Source: Histoplasma ohiense | Taxonomy: Eukaryota > Ascomycota > Eurotiomycetes > Onygenales > Ajellomycetaceae | Length of the DNA stretch: 64,000 nt | Reading direction: 5' to 3' | NCBI GenBank assembly: GCA_017607445.1 | Contig: JAEVHH010000001.1 | Coordinates: 5,208,001 to 5,272,000 of the forward strand | Shown: one piece after another, positions 12,177 to 25,700 of the stretch | Layout of the letters: each line of letters begins with the position of its first letter | How positions within the stretch are numbered: the first letter of the stretch is position 1 | Made by a program: the position numbers and the translations under genes | The notes under the pieces: generated by a model | Databases searched by the model: none | What the model was told of the DNA's origin: nothing | What the model saw: only the letters and a program-made list of their open reading frames with translations

Positions 12177-12538
12177 CTTCTGCATTTAAGATCTGAGTGT
12201 CTTGTTATTAGTTCTTACATCTGAGTGCATTATTATCAGTTCTTACATTCAAGTGTGTTGTTTACAGATCTGAGTGTCTAGTTGTTACAAGAGATCTCTC
12301 ATGAGTCTGAATGCTCTTATTGTTAGTTATATAGACTGTTGTGTCTAAGTATTCAAAACACAATTGACTATGTTCTATGAGACCTGAGTGTCTATAAACT
12401 GTAACACTGTGAATAGCATTTATGAAGAAGCTTGATCAAGCTTAGCACTGCAACACTGTGAATAGTGTCTGTAAGAGAATTGAATGTCTACAAGTATTTT
12501 TTTTCTTTTTTTTTTATTATATATTCTTAGATATCAAA
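12177..12538 (+). other. Leader of element A with 30-bp repeats and a 16-bp palindrome
   Basis: This untranslated stretch between the primer site and gag holds two to three degenerate 30-bp repeats (TCTGAGTG.. units, about 12188-12290). Near 12400-12470 a perfect 16-bp palindrome, AAGCTTGATCAAGCTT (12428-12443), is flanked by direct repeats of AACACTGTGAATAG. All four family copies keep the palindrome. A T-rich run precedes the gag start. Confidence 0.7.
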
Positions 12539-13552
12539 ATGAACTATAAACAATTCTACAAACATTCACTGCATCTGAACACAGTGGACAATAACTTAGA
12601 TCTATAAAGCATTCTTCAGCAGTAGATGCTACAGATGACTGAATTGCAGTGACAATTTACTGAGATGAGTACTTCTGTATTCACTGTTTCTTCTACACTC
12701 ACATCTCACAAAAAGCTCTCAAGAGAGAAGCTTTCAATTCTTGACAAATATAAAAGAGATCTAGCACTCTATCTTGTGTGAAAGTCAAAAGTGAACATCA
12801 AATTGAACATTGATGAATGAGCAATAGACTTGCTATTCAATCAAGTGTGGTATATTCATAGCAGATTGAATGGCAATGCATTAGCAAAATTTCAACTCTG
12901 AATAAATCATTGTCAGAATCATCAGCATATGTCAGAGCTAGTCTTTCAACAACTCAATTCTCTCTTTCTCAATTCTACACTTCAAGTCAAGATGTTAGAC
13001 TGGCTTAATCAAACTCATCAGATGAATGTCATGTTGACAACTTATCTTTCTGAATTCAATCACAAGCTTCTAGAAGCAGATGAGCAAGACTGGGATGACA
13101 CTGTCAAGATCAATATATTATTCAAGAACTTGAACTTTCAGTTGCATAATTGAAATATAGAGTGTCTGAAGTTCTCAATATACAGTGAATTCTGCACTGA
13201 TCTTTATCTGTTGAACAACAATCTGTCTCAGTTCTGCATGCTTCAAAATTGCAGAGAATTCTGCTGAACAAATATGTATGTCTCAAACTGCTCTGCAGCA
13301 CCCCCCATCTCTGAATCAGAATCAATGAACTGAGTCTCACATATAAACACAAGTCATCTGAGAGTCTCCAACATCTCAGAAAAGAATGTCACTGACTGAA
13401 TTGTCAGAGAAGTCTGCATACACTGTGACAAATCAGAGCACTTCACAAATCAATGTCTGAATGCAATTGCTCTGAGTAAACCCCTCACACATGTGAACAC
13501 TGTGTCATCTGCAGATAGACAAGAACAGAGAAAAGATGAGCTCTCACTTTAA
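12539..13552 (+). pseudogene. gag of element A (decayed)
   Basis: The frame is 1,014 bp from ATG 12539 to TAA 13550-13552, exactly the length in C, D and E. The intact reading in D shows a capsid-like region and a C-terminal zinc knuckle CX2CX4HX4C; here the knuckle lies near 13420-13460 with CDKSEHFTNQC. Several TGA codons interrupt it. The TAA stop is kept in all four copies, so it is the true end of gag. Confidence 0.88.
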
Positions 13553-16500
13553 AATACAGATAAAAACTCAAGAAGCAAAAAGCTAGCTGAAGATTTGAGC
13601 AGAAAATGCAAGCAGATGCAATTATAATCTCTGTCATTGTAAATAGCTTAGTCAATATATAAGCAATGATAGACAGTGGTTTCCTTCACTATGCTCTTAT
13701 AGACATTCAGCTGATTGAGAAGTATAAGCTTCAGTGTATCTTCTTTTTCAAACTGTGTAAACTCAGTGAATTTGACAGTCTCAGAGGATCTGCCTTCTAC
13801 AACATGGTAAGATTTAATATCAACATAGAAGAACACAAGAAAAAGAATGTATATGCATACAAAATACAAGACCTTGAGTATAATCTAATACTTGGTCTAT
13901 CATAACTCACAGAATTTGAAATCTTGTTGGATGCACACAACTGCTGCCTTATTTTCCCAGAAGATGACTGTGTTTACAAGAAGAATATTGATAGAATCAC
14001 TGATCTCACTCAGATATCAGTGAAAGTGTACAAACTACTAATTCATCAAATGCATGAGAAGAAGAACATTCAAGTGTTTGCTGCTAGCATGATGAATATC
14101 AAGAAAGTGTTAGAAAAGTTAGAACTCAAAGATCTCAAGAAATCATACAAGAAACTATCTGAATTGTATGAAGACTTTGCAGACATATTCAATGAGAAAG
14201 AAGCTGAAAAGCTTCTCCCTCACTGAGAACTCAGTATAGATCATATAATTGAGCTCATCAAAAAAGATGATAAGAATCTGCAACTGCTCTGAGATTCTCT
14301 CTACAGCATATCACACAACAAGCTTCTTGTTCTATGAAAAACACTCAATGAATTACTAGACAAAGACTTCATTTATGTTAGCAACTCATCTGCTGCAGCA
14401 TCTGTACTGTTTGTGAAGAAATCAGAAGAAGGCTTACAATTCTGTGTTGACTATTGAGAACTCAACAAGATTACACAGAAGAACTGATACTCTCTCCCAC
14501 TCATCAATGAAACACTTGAACAGATAGAAAAAGCAAAATGATTTACAAAACTTGACATCTCTGCAGCCTTCTACAAGATAAGAATTAATGAAGATGATGA
14601 ATGACTAACTGTCTTTTGTATATATTACAGATTATACAAATGGACAGTGATCCTCTTTGAATTAGTGAACACTCTGAGTACATTTCAGAAATACATTAAC
14701 TGGGCTCTACAAGATCTGCTTGATGAGATCATCTCAGTATACATGAATGATATCTTGATCTTCACTGATGAATCACTCACTGAGCACTGTAAGCATATAT
14801 GACAAGTGCTTGACTGTCTACAAAAAGCTGAACTGCAAGTGGACATTGATAAATGTGACTTTGAGACCAAGTCTACAATCTATCTAGAATTCATCATCAA
14901 AGCTGAAAAAGGCATACACATGGATTCTAAGAAGATGGAAGCAATCCTCAACTGAGAGATATCAGTCTCAGTAAAAGAGACTAGAAGCTTTCTAGAATTT
15001 GTCAACTTCTATCAAAGATTCATCAAAGACTTCTCTGATATTGTACAATCACTGACAGATCTGATCTGGAAAGATGCTGTATTTCAATGAACTGATGAAG
15101 TGGACACAGCATTCAAAAAGCTGAAGTGTATGTTCACAAATGCTCTGATACTGCAATCATTCAATTCAGATAAGCATACAATTCTCAAAACAGACATCTC
15201 AGATTATGTAGTAGATGAGACACTAATACAATATGATAACAAAGATATTCTATGATCTTGTGTCTTCATTTTGAAAAAGATGTCATTTACTGAATACAAC
15301 TATGAGATCTATGACAAGAAGCTTCTAGTGATCATATAATGTCTTGAGAAATGAGAGTTCAAACTTATGAGTGTTGAGAAGTTTGAGATTGTTACTGATC
15401 ATAAGAACTTAGAATACTTCACAATCACTTATAAGCTCATCAAGAGACATATATGTTGATCATTGTTTTTTAGCTGTTTTTTGTTCACAATTTGTTATTG
15501 ATCTGAAGTAGAGAACATTCTTGTGAATGCTCTGTCTCACTGAGAATAAGATATATCATCTGATGATTTAGATGACAGATGGAAACACTGAGAGCATCAG
15601 TTAATCAACCTCACAATTATAGAAAGTTCTATACAATCAGATGAACTCTGTGTACATATCAATCAGTTTCAAGCTCAAGAACTCTCACTTGAAGAACAAT
15701 GAAGATTAGCAGCAGAAACAGATGAATTCTGACAACAAGCTGCTGAAGTCATACAAAGCAAAGCACTCTGATTTCTCACAGATGTATATTCAAGAATGAA
15801 TATCTCAGCATGTTCAATTGACAATGACAACTGCTTATGCTTTTGAGATAGACAATGGATTCTCAATTCAGAACCTCTATAAACACAGATCATACAAGAA
15901 ATTCATGACTTGCTGATGACTGAGCACTCAGAATACAAAATCATGTACAACATTGTCATCTGAGAATTCTACTGATCAGATATATTGAAAGACATATGCT
16001 GATTCATACACAACTGTGATCACTGTGGCTCAGTGACAGCATGATGTGAACACTGAAAAGAGATGCTGAAGTCTCTATCTGTCTCTGACTGAACTTGATG
16101 TGATATAGCTATTGATTTTGCAGTTTCCTTATCTGAGAGTGAAGATTCTATAAACATTCTAGTCATTGTCAATCAACTCAGCAAGAGTGTAATACTACAG
16201 CTCTGTGACAAGATGAATGCTGAAGTAGTTGCAGACATCTTTGTCAGAAGCCTGTTCTATTGTATGCACAGTCTGTCTTCATTCATTGTGTCAGATAGAG
16301 ACAGTCAATTCATCAGCACACTCTGAGCCTGCATATGCCAATTGCTAAGAATTGAATGAAAGTTGTCAACAGTGTATCACTCAGAGACTGATGAAGCTAC
16401 TGAGAGAATGATATAAACAGTAAAGAACATTCTTCATAAGTTCTGCAATTATGCACAAGACAACTGAAGCAATCTGCTGCTGCATGCTGAGATTGTGATT

Positions 16501-17184
16501 AACAGTTGAGATTTCACTACAACAGATGTAAGCTTATTCTTTCTTCTATACAGATACAACTTAGAGATTCTGAACTTTCTTGAGACTCTCTGAGAAACCA
16601 CATACACCTGCAGCCCCATACAGACAGCAGAGAATATCATGAACAAACTGAAGAAAGTCTGTGAATGAGCAGAAGCTTCAATGATCAGCACTCAGCAAAA
16701 TTATGAGAATCAAATAAACATCAGAAGAAGTTCTGCAATTCAATATCATGTAAAAGACAAAGTCTGACTGAATCTCAAGAACATAAAAACAGACTGCTTC
16801 TCACATACACTAGATTACCACCACATCAAGTATACAGTGAAGAAAGTGCTAGATATACATGATTATCAACTCAACACTTCATCTGACATCCACAACATCT
16901 TTCATACAAATCTGCTCCAATCTACAGCTGAGGATTCATTCCTCTCACAGAGAATCTTCAATTGACAGTCACTCATCATTGTAGAAGAAGACAATGAACT
17001 TAAATGAGAAATCAAAGCAATTCTTAACAATAGAATCAATCATCACTGCTGTGAATACCTTGTCAAATGAATAGAATACAATCATTCAATCTGGGAATCT
17101 GTGTCTGCCTTGGAGGACACCACCACTCTTGACATCTATGAGTCCTCACTCACTCTGATAGAGAGGGATAATGTGACAGATTAG
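13553..17184 (+). pseudogene. pol of element A (decayed): protease, RT, RNase H, integrase, chromodomain
   Basis: Pol reads in the -1 frame relative to gag. Order: protease with IDSGFLHYALID (about 13666-13700; DSG in place of the more common DTG), RT (about 14280-15000) with VYMNDILIF where YMDD is expected, RNase H (about 15080-15560), integrase with HHCC and D,D35E core (about 15900-16400, DRDSQF), then a chromodomain (near 16980-17150). The stop TAG (17182-17184) is 12 bases inside the 3' LTR. Stops inside the frame are nearly all TGA. The RT active-site change Asp to Asn is a G-to-A transition. Confidence 0.88.
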
Positions 17185-17705
17185 TATCTGTTAGTAATTA
17201 TCTTACACAATCAACTCTTCTTCTGCATCCACTTATTTCTGACTGTTGTAATCTCATATAATTCTCAATGTTCTTCTGCTCTGTGCTCTGTACTTGTGTA
17301 GTTTCTAACAATTCTTCTGTGTAGCTCTTAACATTCTTTCACTCTGTGCTCTGTGCTTGTGTAGTCTCTAACAATTCTTCTGCATAGTTTCTAATATTCT
17401 TCTGCTCTGTGTTTCACATTTGTATAGTCTCTAATGATTCTTCTGCATAGCTCTCAATGATTTCCTCATCCCACACTCTGCACTTGTGTAGTTTCTAACA
17501 ATTCTTATGTGTATCTCTTAATGTTCTTCCACTCTGTGCTCCACTGTGGAGTGGCTTCTGATATTCTTCCATCTCAAACTTTCCTCTATAAGAACCCTTT
17601 TTGTACAACCTTTTCTTCTGATTTCTTTTCTCTTTCCTTTCTTAATCAATTCATAATCTGTAATTAGAATAGTATCAAATCATTAATTGAAGTACGCCTG
17701 TTACA
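17172..17705 (+). repeat. 3' LTR of element A
   Basis: 534 bp, preceded by a purine tract GAGAGGGATAA (17161-17171) that fits the polypurine primer for plus-strand synthesis. It ends AGTACGCCTGTTACA and so keeps one CpG at its outer edge that the 5' LTR has lost. The B LTR resumes at 17711 after the TSD CTTAA. Confidence 0.93.
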
Positions 17706-17889
17706 CTTAATGATTAGCTACACTACACTATGTTACACTACTATACTATATTACTCTACAATATATTACTATTATCTCTGCTATGCTATAAACTATAAAC
17801 TATCTTCTACTGTTACTCTTCACACTGTCACTACACCTTACAGTTTCTAATCATTCAATCTTTGAGAAACAATCTGTTGAGTAATAGTC

Positions 17890-19221
17890 ATGACCTCTAC
17901 TCACAGCATCCACCATACTCATGCTACTGCTGAATTCAAAGCAGCAAACATCATGGAAGAAAATTGTGAAACACACACTTCTGCCACTGAAAGTGTGCAA
18001 CAAGTATCATCTTTCTCTATGAAATTGAACTCTGAGTATAGTTCAGAAGAGAATATCTCTTCTGAAGATCTCAGTACAATTGAAGCTGAGAAGATAGCTG
18101 TGATCAGAAAAATCAAAAAATTACAGACTGAGAAAGAATTGTGAGAACTTCAACAGCAGTGCAACACTTTACTACAAGAATTGAATGAAACAATTCCAGC
18201 CACTCAAAATACACTAGAAGTGCATCCAAACCACAGTAGAGATGCAACTAGCATGAATGATAATCACAATAACATCATCAGTATTCTCAGATCATCAGAA
18301 GCCACACTACAAACACTCAATATCTTAGTGAAAAGTGCTGTGACTACTGTCAGTGGGAGATATAGTTGGGTGCCACTTTGACAATTAGAACTTCAAGATT
18401 CTGGCATGAGCAGTCACTCTTTTTAAAGAGATGTGGAAAAGTTCTGAGATCAAAGCATGAAAGAATTTGAAAACTTTGTTACAGCTGCTATCACTTTCCA
18501 TGCCAGTGATCTTGATTACTACAACAAACACAACCATCAAAAGATCATCAAAGCCATTACTCATTTCAATGTCAAGATGCAACAATGTTGATATCAACAT
18601 ATATATAATATACAGACTTTGCCACCATGGGAAGAATTTGTTAGTTGAATGCAATGTCAAGTCATCAATTCAGATAGAAGTTTCTGAGATGCTGATAGAC
18701 AGTACTGAAAAACAGAGCAACAAGAAGATCAGACAGTTCAACAATTTGCTTCACACTTACAATCAATTGAAGAGCATCTGCAGCATTCTTATAGCAAATA
18801 CCATTGGAAATCACACCTCTATATGAAAGTTCTACCTTCCATTTGCTGAGAATTTGACAAATATGCAACCAAATTGAAAGAGTTAAGCTATGATGCCACT
18901 CTACATAAACTTGCAATGACAGAATCAAATCTGTCAGAGAGATGGAAGAAGCTTAAAGAGAAGTCAAATTTCAAAAACCCCACTCAAAGCTTTAACAACA
19001 GAAATAATGCTGATAATAGATCACAAAACAAATACAGATGAAATGACACTACAAAGTTCAATGACTTCATCTGATTGAAATATTGCTGTTATTACAAGCA
19101 ACCAGGACATACCATCAATTTGTGTTTCAAACAACTCAAAGACAAATCCAAAAACACCAAGTCTGACTCAAAATCTGATGTAAAAGACATGAAGAACTCA
19201 AAGAACTCAAAAAATGCTTAA
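17890..19221 (+). pseudogene. gag of element B (decayed)
   Basis: The frame is 444 codons from ATG 17890 to TAA 19219-19221. The N-terminal part is acidic and Ser-rich with a coiled coil (about 18050-18200). A capsid-like region with QTLPPWEEF (about 18613) and ERWKKLKEKSNFKNP follows. The zinc knuckle near 19080-19125 reads CCYYKQPGHTINLC: the second Cys of CX2CX4HX4C has become Tyr by G to A. About ten in-frame stops are TGA. AAAAAAT lies just before the final TAA and could be a -1 slippery site, since pol continues in that frame. The 47 bases after the LTR include CTAATCATT (17847-17855), a candidate primer site. Confidence 0.83.
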
Positions 19222-22212
19222 AATACACCATTCAGCTTACAATGACAGTCATAAGTATGGAAAGTCAATGCAAAAACATCTTAAGCTTCACTGTCACAGT
19301 GGAACTCACTACATCTAAGAGTCTGCAAAAAGTGCTTGCACTAGTAGACTCTGAATCAGAAGTGAACTGTGTTGATGAATTTTGAGCAAAGAATCACAAT
19401 CTAGAAGCTGCTCACTGCAAAATCAAAATAATCAAGTCAATTGATGAATGCATAATGCACTCCTTTAAAGAGTATAACATTGCAACTACTGTCACTGATC
19501 ACAAGAATAATGCACAGCAGACATCTCATTCCTTTCATGCAATGAAGATGAAGAACTACAATCTTGTATTAGAATTTTCTTGATTAAAACAAACAAATCC
19601 TCTTATAGATTGATCAGATGAACAATTCTTCTTTAGAAGCTCTGAAGATGAACAACAGTCTCAAATTATTTCTGAACAAGATGTCTTAGCTGAAGTTCTC
19701 ACAGAAGCTAGAGTAGAAATGCTTGTAGTATTATCTACAGAATATTCAAAAGACTCAAAGTATGCTTCATATATATTCTCAGCTGTGTATTCAGACTTGC
19801 CAACTGATCTACTCAATTATGTCATGCCATATACACATATCTTCTCAGAAGAAGCTGCTATAAGCATGAAAAGATCAGAAGAGACAGAACACTGCATAGA
19901 TTTCAAGTCTAATACACAATCTTCATTTATGCTGATATACAATCTCTCTGAAACTGAATTAGCTGCTCTAAGAGAATATTTAAAAAATGTATTAAATAAA
20001 GAGTGGATACAATTATTCAGTAGCTCAGCTGATGCATCAATTCTCTTTATTCTCAAAAAAGATGATGAACTCCATCTTTGTGTAGACTATCAAGGATTAA
20101 ATCAAATCATCATCAAGAACTGATACCCTCTACCTCTAATAAGTGAATTACTTGATAGACTTTCAAAAGCCAAGATATTCACTAAGCTGGATCTTCAAGA
20201 TGTCTATCACTGCATACTTATAGTGACAAAAGACTGTTGAAAGACAGCCTTTAGAACAAGATATGAACATTTTGAATATATAGTTATGCCATTTGAACTA
20301 GCTAATGCTTCAGTGACATTTCAAGCATACATTAACAATGCCTTGTCTGATTTGTTGGATATATGTTGCATTGTCTATTTGGATGACATTCTCATATTCT
20401 TCAATTCAAAGCAGAAACATAAAGTGCATGTTACTAAGATGCTAGAATATCTCAAGTATGTGAATCTATTTGCAAAACTCTCTAAGTGTGAATTTGAAGT
20501 GGACAAGATCTTGTTTCTGAGGTTTGTTATAGATACAAATGATATTGAGATGAAGTCAGACAGAGTCTCCACTATTGTGGAATAATCTACATCTAAATCA
20601 ATTAAAGAGGTTCAATTCTTCTTGAGTTTTGCTAATTTCTATCAGCAATTTATTAAGTCTTTCTCCTTTATTGCAGCCCCATTATTCAAACTTACAAAAG
20701 AGAGCAAGAAGAAGGAAAGAAAAGCCACTTTTATATGAACAGAAGATGCTCAAAGCACTTTCAATGAGCTCAAATCACACTTTATGCATGCTTCTCTATT
20801 AGCTCATTTTGACCCAGCTCAGTGTATTCAGATCAAATCTGATACATCCACTTTTGCAGTTACTGCTATTCTGTCACAGTTGCAGAATGATGAGCACTGA
20901 CATTCAGTTGCCTTCTGATCAAGAAAGTTGATTGATGCAGAAACATGTTATGATACTCATGATAAAGAACTCTTGACTATTGTAGCAGCATTTAAAAATT
21001 GAAGACACTATCTGAAGAAAAGTTAGTATTCAATTCAAGTCTGATCTGATCATATCAATCTGCAGTACTTTATGATGACTAAGAAACTGAACAGATGTCA
21101 GATCAGATGAATGGAAGCTTTATCTGCTTATGATTTTGTATTACTGCATCACTCTGAATCAAAGAATTCAGCTGATGAGCTCAGTCATCATGCAGACTAC
21201 AGTGAGATCTATAATGACTAAACTATATTATCTATTCTGCAACAGAAGCTGAAACATGAAGTTAGACTAGACTGAAAAACTGATACTTCTTTTCAAAATG
21301 ATATTTCTTCTGATGTAGTCTGTGCACAGATCTCTAATGAGCAAAATGCTTCTTTTAATAAGTGAAAAGTACTTCATACATTGACATCTTCTATCTCTCA
21401 CATAAACTCTTCCTCTTCATTGCACATTGAGCAATATATACTCTGAATTGCAGTCAATAAAGCTATTCTTGAGAACTCAGTATACACAGAAATATCTGAA
21501 TCCTTCATCTCATTTCTGAGTAAAGCACAGAAGATTGACTCTTTTGCTGCTGAGCAAAGAAAGAAGATAAAAAAGAAGAATATGACTATCACTGAAAATA
21601 TGCTATAAACAATTTCTGAAAATGATATATTGTATGCTGATGATCATGTGTATGTCCCTCAACAAAAGACACTCATTGATGAAATTATCAGTACAAACCA
21701 TGATGATCCACAGAGGGGTCACTTTGATATAAAAAAGTTCATAGACAGCATTCAGAACAAATACTATTGACATGAGCTAGTCAGAGATATCAAAGATTAT
21801 ATATCCACTTATGATACTTATCAAAAAGTAAAGCCAAAACAGCACAGACAATATGAAGAATTGAGTACAATTCTCTTATCATCAAATTCTTTTGAGTTCA
21901 TTACTATAAATTTTATTACAGACTTATCAGCCTCTACATTCCTTCATCAAATCTACAATGCAATTTTAGTGATTGTGGATATATATATCAAGTTTACAAT
22001 CTATATTCCTTGCATCAAAAATATTACAGCTGACAAACTAGTGGAAATCATTTATACCAAGTTCTATACAATTTACAGAGTACTCAAAAACCATATATCT
22101 GATCAAGATTCACTGTTTACAAGCCATTATTGATCCATCTTTTGTTATATGCTAGGCGCATGCTGGAAACTTTCAACAGCCTTTCACCCTCAAACAGATG
22201 GTCAAACAGAAT
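19222..22212 (+). pseudogene. pol of element B, first part: protease to mid-integrase
   Basis: The protease block has ALVDSESEVNCVDEF (about 19340-19385; DSE where DSG is expected). RT runs about 19980-20600: [24 protein letters not shown] and VYLDDILIF (20369-20395, active site kept). RNase H follows (about 20760-21200; AHFDPAQCIQIKSDTS). Integrase starts near 21690 with the HHCC finger and the core ITINFITDLS (about 21900), DQDSLF (about 22105) and AFHPQTDGQTE, where element C cuts it at 22212. Only TGA stops were seen in the pol frame. The rest lies at 42413-43155. Confidence 0.9.
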
Positions 22213-22746
22213 TGTAACGGGTGTACTTCGATTAACGATTTGATACTATTCTAATTACAGATTACAAATTGATTAAGAAAAGAAAGAGAAAAGAAATCAG
22301 AAGAAAAGGTTGTACAAAGAGAGTTCTTATAAAGAAAAGTTCAGAGCAGAAGAATATCAGAAGCCACTTCACAGTGAAGCATGAAGTGGAAGAATATTAA
22401 AAGATACACATAAGAATTGTTAGAAGCTATGCAAGTGTGGAACATAAAGTGGAGAAATCATTGAGAGCTACATGAAAGAATTGTTAGAGACTACACAAGT
22501 GCAGAACACAGAGCAGAAGAATGTAAGAAGCTACACAGAAGAATTGTTAGAGACTACACAAGTGCAGAGCACAGAGTGGAAGAATGTTAAGAGCTATATG
22601 AAAGAATTGTTAGAAACTATATGAGCACAGAGTATGAAGTGGAAGAATATTGAGGATTACACAAAATCACAACAGTCAGAAACAAGCAGTTGCAGAAGAG
22701 AAGTTGATTGTGTAAGTTAATTACTAATGAGTGCTAACCCATCACA
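22213..22746 (-). repeat. 3' LTR of element C
   Basis: 534 bp, left end of the minus-strand element. The outer 30 bases keep three CpG sites, while the 5' LTR copy of the same stretch keeps none. The tandem 63-bp U3 repeats lie at about 22390-22680. A purine tract (minus strand, 22747-22765) adjoins it. Confidence 0.93.
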
Positions 22747-25700
22747 TTATCCCTCTCTACTGGGGTGAGTGAGGACTCATAGGTGTCGAGGGCGGCAGTG
22801 TCCTCCAAGATGAACACAGATTCTCAGATCAGACAATTGTATTCTACTCATTTGATGAGATATTCACAGCAGCAGTGATTGGTTCTATTGTCAAGAATTG
22901 CTTTGATTTCCCACTTGAGTTCATTGTCTTCTTCTACAATGATGAATGGCTGTCAATTGAAGATTCTCTGTGAGGGGAATGGATCCTCAGCTGTGGGTTG
23001 GAGCAGGTTCATATGAAAGATGTTGTGGATGTCAGATGAGGTGTTGAGTTGATAATTGTGTGTGTCTAGCACTTTCTTCACTGTATACTTGACATGATGA
23101 TAATCTAGTGTATGTGAGGAGCAGTCTGTTCTTATGTTCTTGAGATTCAGTCAGACTTTGTCTTCTATATGATATCAAATCACAGAACTTCTTCTGATGT
23201 TTATTTGATTCTTATAATCTTGCTGAGTGCTGATCATTGAAGCTTCTGCTCATTTATAGATTTTCTTCAGCTTGCTCACAATGTTCTCTGTCATCTGTAT
23301 GAGACTGCAGACATACATGATTTCTCAGAGAGTCTCAGAGAAGTTCAGAATCTCTAAGTTGTATTTATATAGAAGAAAGAATGAGTTTACATCTGTCATA
23401 GCAGAATCTTGACTGTTAATCACAATCTTAGTGTATGGCAGCAGATTGTTTCAGTTGTCTTGTGTGTAATTGCAGAACTTATGAAGAATATTCTTTACTG
23501 TTTATATCATTCTCTTGATAGCTCCATCAGTCTCTGAGTGGTACACTGTTGATAACTTTTGTTCAATTCTTAATAATTGGCATACACAGGCTCAGAGTGC
23601 ACTGATGAATTGACTGTCTCTATCTGACACAATGAATGAAGGCAGGCTGTGTATATAATAGAATGAGCTTCTGATGAAGGCATCTGCAACTACTTTGATA
23701 TTCATCTTGTCACAGGACTGTAGTATTATATCTTTGCTGAGTTGATTAACAATGACTAGAATGTTTGTAGAATCTCTGCTTTTGAGTAAGAAAACTGCAA
23801 AATCAATAGCTATATCACATCAAGTTTGATTGAGAACAGATAGAAGCTTCAGCATCTCTTTTTGATATTCATATCATACTGTCACTGAGCCACAGTAATC
23901 ACAGTTGCATACAAACCAGTGTATGTCTTTTGACATATCTGATCAGTAGAATTTTCAGATGACAATGTTGTATATGATTTCACATTCTGAGTGCTCAGTC
24001 ATTGATGAGTCATGAATTTCTTGCATGATCTGTGTTTGTAGAGATTCTGAATTGGGGACCCATCATCTATCTTGAAAGTGTAAGCAGTTGTTATCATTGA
24101 TTGAACATGCTGAGATATCCATTCTTGAGTATACATCTGTGAGGAATCAAGATGCTCTGTTTTGTACAGCTTTGATGACTTGTTGTCAGAATTCATCTGC
24201 TTCTGCTGCTAGCTTCCATTGTTCTTCAAGTGAGGGTTCTTGAGCTTGGAACTGATTGACATGTACACAGGGTTTATCTGATTGTGTAGAACTTTCTATA
24301 ATTGCAGAGTTGATTAATCAATGCTCTTGATATTTCCATCTGTTGTCCAAGTCATCAGATGATATATCTTGTTCTTGATGGGACAGAGCATCCACAAAAG
24401 TGTTCTCTACTTCAGATTGATAATGAATTGTGAATGAAAAATGACTAAGAAACAATGATCAATGCATATATCTTTCAGTGAGTTTATAAATGGTTGTGAA
24501 GTACTCTAAATTCTTATAATTGATAACAATCTCAAACTTTTCAATGCTCATAAGTTTGAACTCTCATTCTTCAAGACATTGTATGATTACTAGAAGCTTC
24601 TTGTTGTAGATCTTGTAGTTGCATTCAGTGAGCAACATCTTTTTTGAGATGAAGACACAGAATTGTAGAACATCTTCATTATCATATTGCATCAGTGCCC
24701 CATCTACTATGTAATCTGAGATGTCTGTTTTGAGAATTGTATGCTTATCTGAATTGAATGATTGCAGCATTGAGGTGCTTGTGAACATATGCTTCAGCTT
24801 TTTGAATGCTGTGTCCACTTTGTCAGTCCATTGGAACACAGTGTCTTTCCAGATCAGATTCATCAGTGATTGTATGATATCAGAGAAGTCTTTGATGAAT
24901 CTTCAGTAGAAGTTGACAAATTCTAGAAAGCTTCTAGTCTCTTTTACTGAGACTGATGTCTTTCAGTTGAGGATTGCTTCCACCTTCTTAGAATCCATGT
25001 GTATGTCTTTTTCAGCTTCAATGATGAATTCTAGATAGATTGTAGACTTGATCTCAAAGTTGCATTTGTCAATGTCCACTTGCAGTCCAGCTTTTCATAG
25101 ACAGTCAAGCATTTGTCATATATGCTTGTGATGCTCAGTGAGTGATCCATCAGTGAAGATCAGAATATCATTCATGTACACTGAGATGATCTCATCAAGC
25201 AGATCTTGTAGAGCTCAGTTAATGTATTTCTGAAATGTGCTTGAGATGTTCACTAATTCAAAGAGAGTCACTGTCCATTCATATAATCTGTAATATATAT
25301 GAAAAGCAGTTAGCCATTTGTCACCTTCATTAATTCTTATCTTATAGAAGACTGCAGAGATGTCAAGCTTTGTAAATCATTTTGCTTTTTCTATTTATTT
25401 GAGTGTTTTATTGATGAGTGGAAGAGGATATCAGTTCTTCCATATAATCTTGTTGAGTTCTTGATAGTCAATGCAGAATTGTAAGCCTTCTTCTGGTTTC
25501 TTTGTGAACAGTACAGATGCTGCAGTAGATGAGTTGCTAATATAAATGAAGTCTTTGTTCAGTAGTCTGTTGAGCATTTTTTGTAGAATGAGGAGCTTGT
25601 TGTGTGACATACTGTAGAGAGAATCTCAGAGTGGTTGCAGATTCTTATCATTCTTCTTAATGAGCTCAATTGTATGATCTATACTGAGTTCTTGATGAGG

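Larger units (their letters stand above)
11630..17705 (+). mobile_element. Gypsy/chromovirus element A (family 1), inserted in B's 5' LTR
   Basis: This is a full-length 6,076-bp copy with 534-bp LTRs at both ends (11630-12163, 17172-17705), starting TGTGACAG and ending TGTTACA. The TSD is CTTAG/CTTAA; the one difference is a G-to-A transition. It has a self-complementary primer-binding site, a leader with a 16-bp palindrome, gag of 1,014 bp and pol ending in a chromodomain. Copies C, D and E belong to the same family. It is heavily mutated, with stops nearly all TGA. Confidence 0.95.
11484..17842 (+). repeat. 5' LTR of element B, split by element A
   Basis: The LTR pieces are 11484-11629 and 17711-17842 (146 + 132 = 278 bp), equal in length to the 3' LTR. 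Element A sits between them with CTTAG on the left and CTTAA on the right. The 3' LTR shows the empty site (CTTAGCAATTAG, near 45115). A CT-rich run (TTTCTCTTTCTTTTCTTTCTTAG) ends just where the candidate RNA start lies, shown here only by position 11601-11629. Confidence 0.9.
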
